Origin: Micavibrio sp.
GTDB lineage: Bacteria > Pseudomonadota > Alphaproteobacteria > Micavibrionales > Micavibrionaceae
Reading direction: 5' to 3'
NCBI GenBank assembly: GCA_027066695.1
Contig: JAMONE010000262.1
Span: forward strand, 1-18,048
DNA length: 18,048 bases
A program made the position numbers and the translations under genes. Below the pieces are notes generated by a model. It was given only the letters and a program-made list of their open reading frames with translations, was not told where the DNA came from and did no database searches. The first letter of the stretch is position 1; every line of letters starts with the position of its first letter. Of this stretch, positions 15,451 through 18,048 are shown piece after piece.

Positions 15451-16354
15451 AGCGCTCCCTATATCTCTTAACGATAATTAAGGCCACAATATTTAAAATC
15501 AGCGTCATAACAAACAGCGAGAATCCAAGTGCAAAAGCAGCGCGGGTTTTATCACTATCAAATTCATGATCCCCAACAAGAAGCATCATAATTTGCACGG
15601 TTGCTGTTGTTACTGATTCCAATGGGTTAATAGTAAGGTTTGCCGCCATCCCTGCCGCCATTACAACAACCATTGTCTCTCCTACACCTCTTGAAACCCC
15701 AAGAAGAAGCGCACTAACTATACCAGGCAAAGCCGTTGGCAGTATTACTTTTTTAACCGTTTCGGATTCCGTTGCCCCTATAGCAAGAGAGCCAAAACTT
15801 AAATCTTTAGGCACAGCGCTGATAACATCTTCCGATATAGACATGACATAGGGTGTAATCATTATGCCCATTACCACTCCAGCAGTTAATGCACTTTCAG
15901 AGACAATAGATAATCCAATCATTTCACCACCAGCGCGCAAAAATGGCGCTACCGTAATAACAGCGAAATATCCGTAAACAACAGAAGGAACGCCAGCTAA
16001 AATTTCTAAAATAGGCTTTGCCCATGAACGGAATTTAGGACTTGCGTACACAGAAAGATAAATCGCAGAATATAAACCAAGTGGAGCTGCAACGGCCATA
16101 GCAATTAACGTAACTAAGAATGTGCCCAGAAAAACAGGTACTGCGCCAAAAGTCCCCGAACTTCCCGTCTGACCAACATGTGAGGCAGTTTGAGGGCTCC
16201 ATTCAGTACCAAAAAAGAAATCTAACATAGAAACATTAGAGAAAAAATTCACGGTTTCCGATAAAACAGATAAAATGACAAGCACAGTTACCATAACCGA
16301 CAGCATAGTGCAGGCTAGTAAGCTTGACCTAATCAATCGTTCAAATCTTGCCAT
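15443..16354 (-). CDS. pstC: Phosphate ABC transporter permease PstC
   Basis: The 303-aa protein has a first membrane helix at about residues 10-35, then a loop with FFSNVSMLDFFFGTEWSP typical of PstC, and about five further helices in the permease domain. The coupling loop is SLAIGATESETVKKVILPTA, followed by SRGVGETMVVVMAAG, which matches the PstC family closely. Length is near that of E. coli PstC (319 aa). It lies between pstS (83-bp gap with a stem-loop) and pstA (8-bp overlap). The ribosome binding site is weak (GGTAAAAAATTA before the ATG). Confidence 0.96.
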   Translation of the reverse strand: MARFERLIRSSLLACTMLSVMVTVLVILSVLSETVNFFSNVSMLDFFFGTEWSPQTASHVGQTGSSGTFGAVPVFLGTFLVTLIAMAVAAPLGLYSAIYLSVYASPKFRSWAKPILEILAGVPSVVYGYFAVITVAPFLRAGGEMIGLSIVSESALTAGVVMGIMITPYVMSISEDVISAVPKDLSFGSLAIGATESETVKKVILPTALPGIVSALLLGVSRGVGETMVVVMAAGMAANLTINPLESVTTATVQIMMLLVGDHEFDSDKTRAAFALGFSLFVMTLILNIVALIIVKRYRERYD

Positions 16355-16394
16355 TAATTTTTTACCATTTATTTTTGCTAAACATAGTTATAAG

Positions 16395-16424
16395 GAATAG
16401 CCGCTCAATGTAAAGCAGCTATTC
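16395..16424 (-). terminator. Stem-loop between pstS and pstC
   Basis: On the minus strand, GAATAGCTGC and GCGGCTATTC pair over 10 bp with one G-U pair and a 10-nt loop. It begins 14 nt after the pstS stop. No U-run follows, so it is more likely to partly block read-through or protect the 3' end of pstS mRNA, raising the amount of binding protein over the permease. Confidence 0.55.
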
Positions 16425-16437
16425 AATTGTCTATTAT

Positions 16438-17472
16438 TTATTTTGTAACACTTTGATCAACAAGGGATTTTACACGTCTCTGCATTATGGTGAGTTCGTT
16501 TATGGGTAGAGGAATAAGTCCTTTTTCAGAAAGGTACCCATACTCACCAGCGGCTTCATCACTAACCAATTCAGAAATAAACTGCTGTAGGCCAGATGTT
16601 TTACCTATATTATCATCCTTAACATACGCATAGAGAGAGCGTGATATTCCGTAAGAGCCATCAGAAATATTATCAAATGTTGGCTCTGTACCAGAAATAA
16701 TACTGCCCTGAACTATATCGCCGTTTTGTTCCAGAAAACTAAACCCAAAAATACCAAGTGCCTTAGGATTGCTTTGTAATTTCTGCACGATTAAATTATC
16801 GTTTTCTCCAGCTTCAATATAATGTCCGTCCTCGCGAAGCAAATGACACACTTTCTTGCGTATTTTCTTGTCCGCAAACGCCGCTTTGAATTCAGGTAAA
16901 TCCTTACAGTTTGGCTCCATAACCAGCTCTACAAATGCGTCGCGTGTTCCTGATGTCGACGGCGGGCCGTAAACTTCAATTTTTACATTTGGAAGCGATG
17001 GATCAATGTCACTCCAATTTTTATTTGGATTATTTATCAGCTTACCTTCAGATGGTATTTGCTTGGCCAGAGCTAAAAATAGCTGTTCCTTAGTTAGACT
17101 ATAACGATCTATTTCCTTTGTATTTGCCAAAACAATTCCATCAAAACCTATTTTTATTTCTGTAATGTCCTTTACACCATTTTTGGCGCACAGCTCTTCC
17201 TCACCTTTTTTAATTGCTCGTGAAGCATTCGATATATCAGGGTACATCTCGCCAAGGCCAGAGCAGAACAGCTTAAATCCACCACCTGTTCCAGTTGCTT
17301 CAACAATTGGAGTCTTAAAATCTGTGCTATTACCAAATTCTTCTGCGGCAACAGTAATAAATGGGTAGACCGTTGAAGAGCCCACAATTTTAATTTGTTC
17401 TCCACCAGCATGTGCTTGCACTGGCAATATAAATGCAGCGCACACTGCTAGTAATGGTAAAGTTTTTTTCAT
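16438..17472 (-). CDS. pstS: Periplasmic phosphate-binding protein PstS
   Basis: The 344-aa protein has a signal peptide (MKKTLPLLAVCAAFILPVQAHA, likely cut after residue 22) with no lipobox Cys. The mature part has the phosphate-binding segments IKIVGSSTVYPF, EATGTGGGFKLFC, SNASRAIKKGE and PPSTSGTRDAF that are standard for PstS. It binds phosphate in the periplasm and delivers it to PstCA. It is the first gene of the pst operon. Upstream are AAAGGAAAA as ribosome binding site and a -10-like TATAAT. I found no Pho box in the consensus form, although PhoB control of this operon is the usual rule. Confidence 0.96.
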   Translation of the reverse strand: MKKTLPLLAVCAAFILPVQAHAGGEQIKIVGSSTVYPFITVAAEEFGNSTDFKTPIVEATGTGGGFKLFCSGLGEMYPDISNASRAIKKGEEELCAKNGVKDITEIKIGFDGIVLANTKEIDRYSLTKEQLFLALAKQIPSEGKLINNPNKNWSDIDPSLPNVKIEVYGPPSTSGTRDAFVELVMEPNCKDLPEFKAAFADKKIRKKVCHLLREDGHYIEAGENDNLIVQKLQSNPKALGIFGFSFLEQNGDIVQGSIISGTEPTFDNISDGSYGISRSLYAYVKDDNIGKTSGLQQFISELVSDEAAGEYGYLSEKGLIPLPINELTIMQRRVKSLVDQSVTK

Positions 17473-17493
17473 AGTATTTTCCTTTAATTTAAA

Positions 17494-17499
17494 ATTATA
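17494..17499 (-). promoter_or_regulatory. Possible -10 box of the pst operon promoter
   Basis: The minus strand reads TATAAT here, 22 bp before the pstS ATG. No -35 hexamer is seen at the right distance, as expected for a promoter that needs an activator. The region is very AT-rich, so chance matches are likely. Confidence 0.3.
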
Positions 17500-17534
17500 A
17501 ATGGTTTAAATATGCAAATTTTAATTTTAGGTAC

Positions 17535-17557
17535 AAAAAAAACGGTTTAAAAAACCG
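17535..17557 (-). terminator. Rho-independent terminator upstream of pstS
   Basis: On the minus strand CGGTTT and AAACCG form a 6-bp stem with a 3-nt loop, followed at once by eight T. It would end a transcript entering from the right, most likely from tmk, and insulate the pst promoter. Confidence 0.7.
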
Positions 17558-17692
17558 CTGGCATTTAAGCGAGTTTCTTGAGAAGAAGTTTCAAAATCTA
17601 CAAGTGCATAATGCCTATCCATAAGTTCAGACTTATAGACACATCAAATTTCAAGTCAAGAGCTTTTTATAAAATCTATCAGCGAATTACGT

Positions 17693-17782
17693 GACACTTA
17701 CAATTGCAAACACAGTGAAGCAATCTATAACCCCACTGGGATTGCCACGTAGCTACAGCTCCTCGCAATGACGATTAGTGTC
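17693..17782. repeat. Palindromic dispersed repeat element, about 90 bp
   Basis: GACACT (17693-17698) and AGTGTC (17777-17782) are the outer inverted ends. Inside, the halves AATTGC...GAAGCAAT and ATTGCCACG...CTCGCAATGACG fold back on each other, so the whole could form one long imperfect hairpin. The left half recurs at 2526-2544. It resembles the GCAAT-rich palindromic repeats scattered between genes of many bacteria. Confidence 0.65.
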
Positions 17783-17832
17783 TTAATTTTAAACTGGAAT
17801 TACTATATCATTGAAATATATCGCGTTTGTTC

Positions 17833-17860
17833 ACCATATGTTTCACGTGAAACATATGGT
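17833..17860. other. parS: parS centromere site (ParB binding)
   Basis: TGTTTCACGTGAAACA (17839-17854) is the perfect 16-bp parS consensus bound by chromosomal ParB. It sits at the centre of a longer perfect 28-bp palindrome (flanks ACCATA and TATGGT). Chromosomal parS sites cluster near the replication origin, so this window probably lies in the origin region. parA and parB are not in the window. Confidence 0.93.
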
Positions 17861-17917
17861 ATTATTAGATTGTGGATTTTTTTAACAAGTTTTACGTAAG
17901 ATTTCTATATTTATTGT

Positions 17918-18048
17918 TCAGATCAGTTTTGCCAAAATTATATTTTTTATCTCATCACAGAGTTGCTCAACCCCCTGCCCAGCGTTCAAGATATAGCAAC
18001 GCCCCTCATTTTTACGAGCAATCTCTAAGAAACCTTCACGAAGCTTTT
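17918..18048 (-). CDS. tmk: Thymidylate kinase, C-terminal end (cut by window edge)
   Basis: The minus-strand frame is open from the window edge and ends with TGA at 17918-17920, giving 42 residues. LREGFLEIARKNEGRCYILN followed by AGQGVEQLCDEI matches the C-terminal helix and last strand of bacterial thymidylate kinase, where V/LRxGFLxIAxxxPxRCxxIDA is typical. The enzyme makes dTDP from dTMP using ATP. The P-loop and active site lie outside the window. The usual Asp after the last strand is Asn here (ILNA). Confidence 0.78.
   Translation of the reverse strand, partial: KLREGFLEIARKNEGRCYILNAGQGVEQLCDEIKNIILAKLI

Larger units (their letters stand above)
17558..17917. other. Gene-free region between pst terminator and tmk
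   Basis: No convincing gene is present. The stretch holds a palindromic dispersed repeat and a parS site, listed separately. A 31-codon minus-strand frame ending in the terminator has no ribosome binding site and was not accepted. Confidence 0.6.

Noticed and set aside
17473..17540. Pho box upstream of pstS
   Set aside because: I looked for two CTGTCAT-like direct repeats on either strand and found none in this AT-rich stretch.
17535..17630. 31-codon minus-strand frame running into the terminator
   Set aside because: No ribosome binding site, and its last codons are the terminator stem and T-run.

Overview
This window is about 18 kb of AT-rich chromosomal DNA, most likely from an alphaproteobacterium. 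The evidence is the gene neighbourhood bolA / J-domain protein / cobS, a ribbon-helix-helix protein of the RHH_4 type seen mainly in that class, a PstA with the long N-terminal extension common there, and a perfect chromosomal parS site. I cannot place it more finely. No transposase, phage gene, CRISPR array or rRNA is visible.

Layout. Positions 1-2513 hold the tail of an unknown gene, an unknown soluble protein, a membrane-anchored thioredoxin-fold protein with no cysteine, and the sulfurtransferase sseA. A tRNA-Ser(GGA) (minus strand) and a small two-helix membrane protein follow. From 3.6 to 6.3 kb lie an RHH protein and bolA (minus), divergent from a J-domain protein and cobS (plus). A nearly perfect 38-bp inverted repeat brackets the RHH/bolA pair. 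cobT, the usual partner of cobS, is not next to it. A small anchored protein of unknown function sits behind a near-consensus sigma-70 promoter.

Positions 7075-12786 form one plus-strand signalling operon: a secreted protein built of eight 'PSDV(F/Y)' helical repeats, a hybrid histidine kinase with two receiver domains, a single-domain Hpt protein, and a sigma-54 activator very like LuxO of Vibrio. This has the same order of parts as the LuxQ-LuxU-LuxO phosphorelay, with the repeat protein as a likely extracytoplasmic partner. Converging on it is a CheY-like single-domain response regulator. That gene has a well-formed -24/-12 (sigma-54) promoter (13185-13200) placed just right for its ribosome binding site, so the activator next door may control it.

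Positions 13323-17472 hold the minus-strand phosphate uptake operon pstS-pstC-pstA-pstB, without phoU, phoB or phoR at its end. The right edge has a minus-strand terminator, a palindromic dispersed repeat (a half copy lies beside the tRNA gene), a perfect parS inside a 28-bp palindrome, and the 3' end of tmk.

The most interesting candidate system is the repeat protein / hybrid kinase / Hpt / LuxO-like activator set together with the sigma-54-driven response regulator beside the pst operon. All functional links here are inferred from sequence and position.
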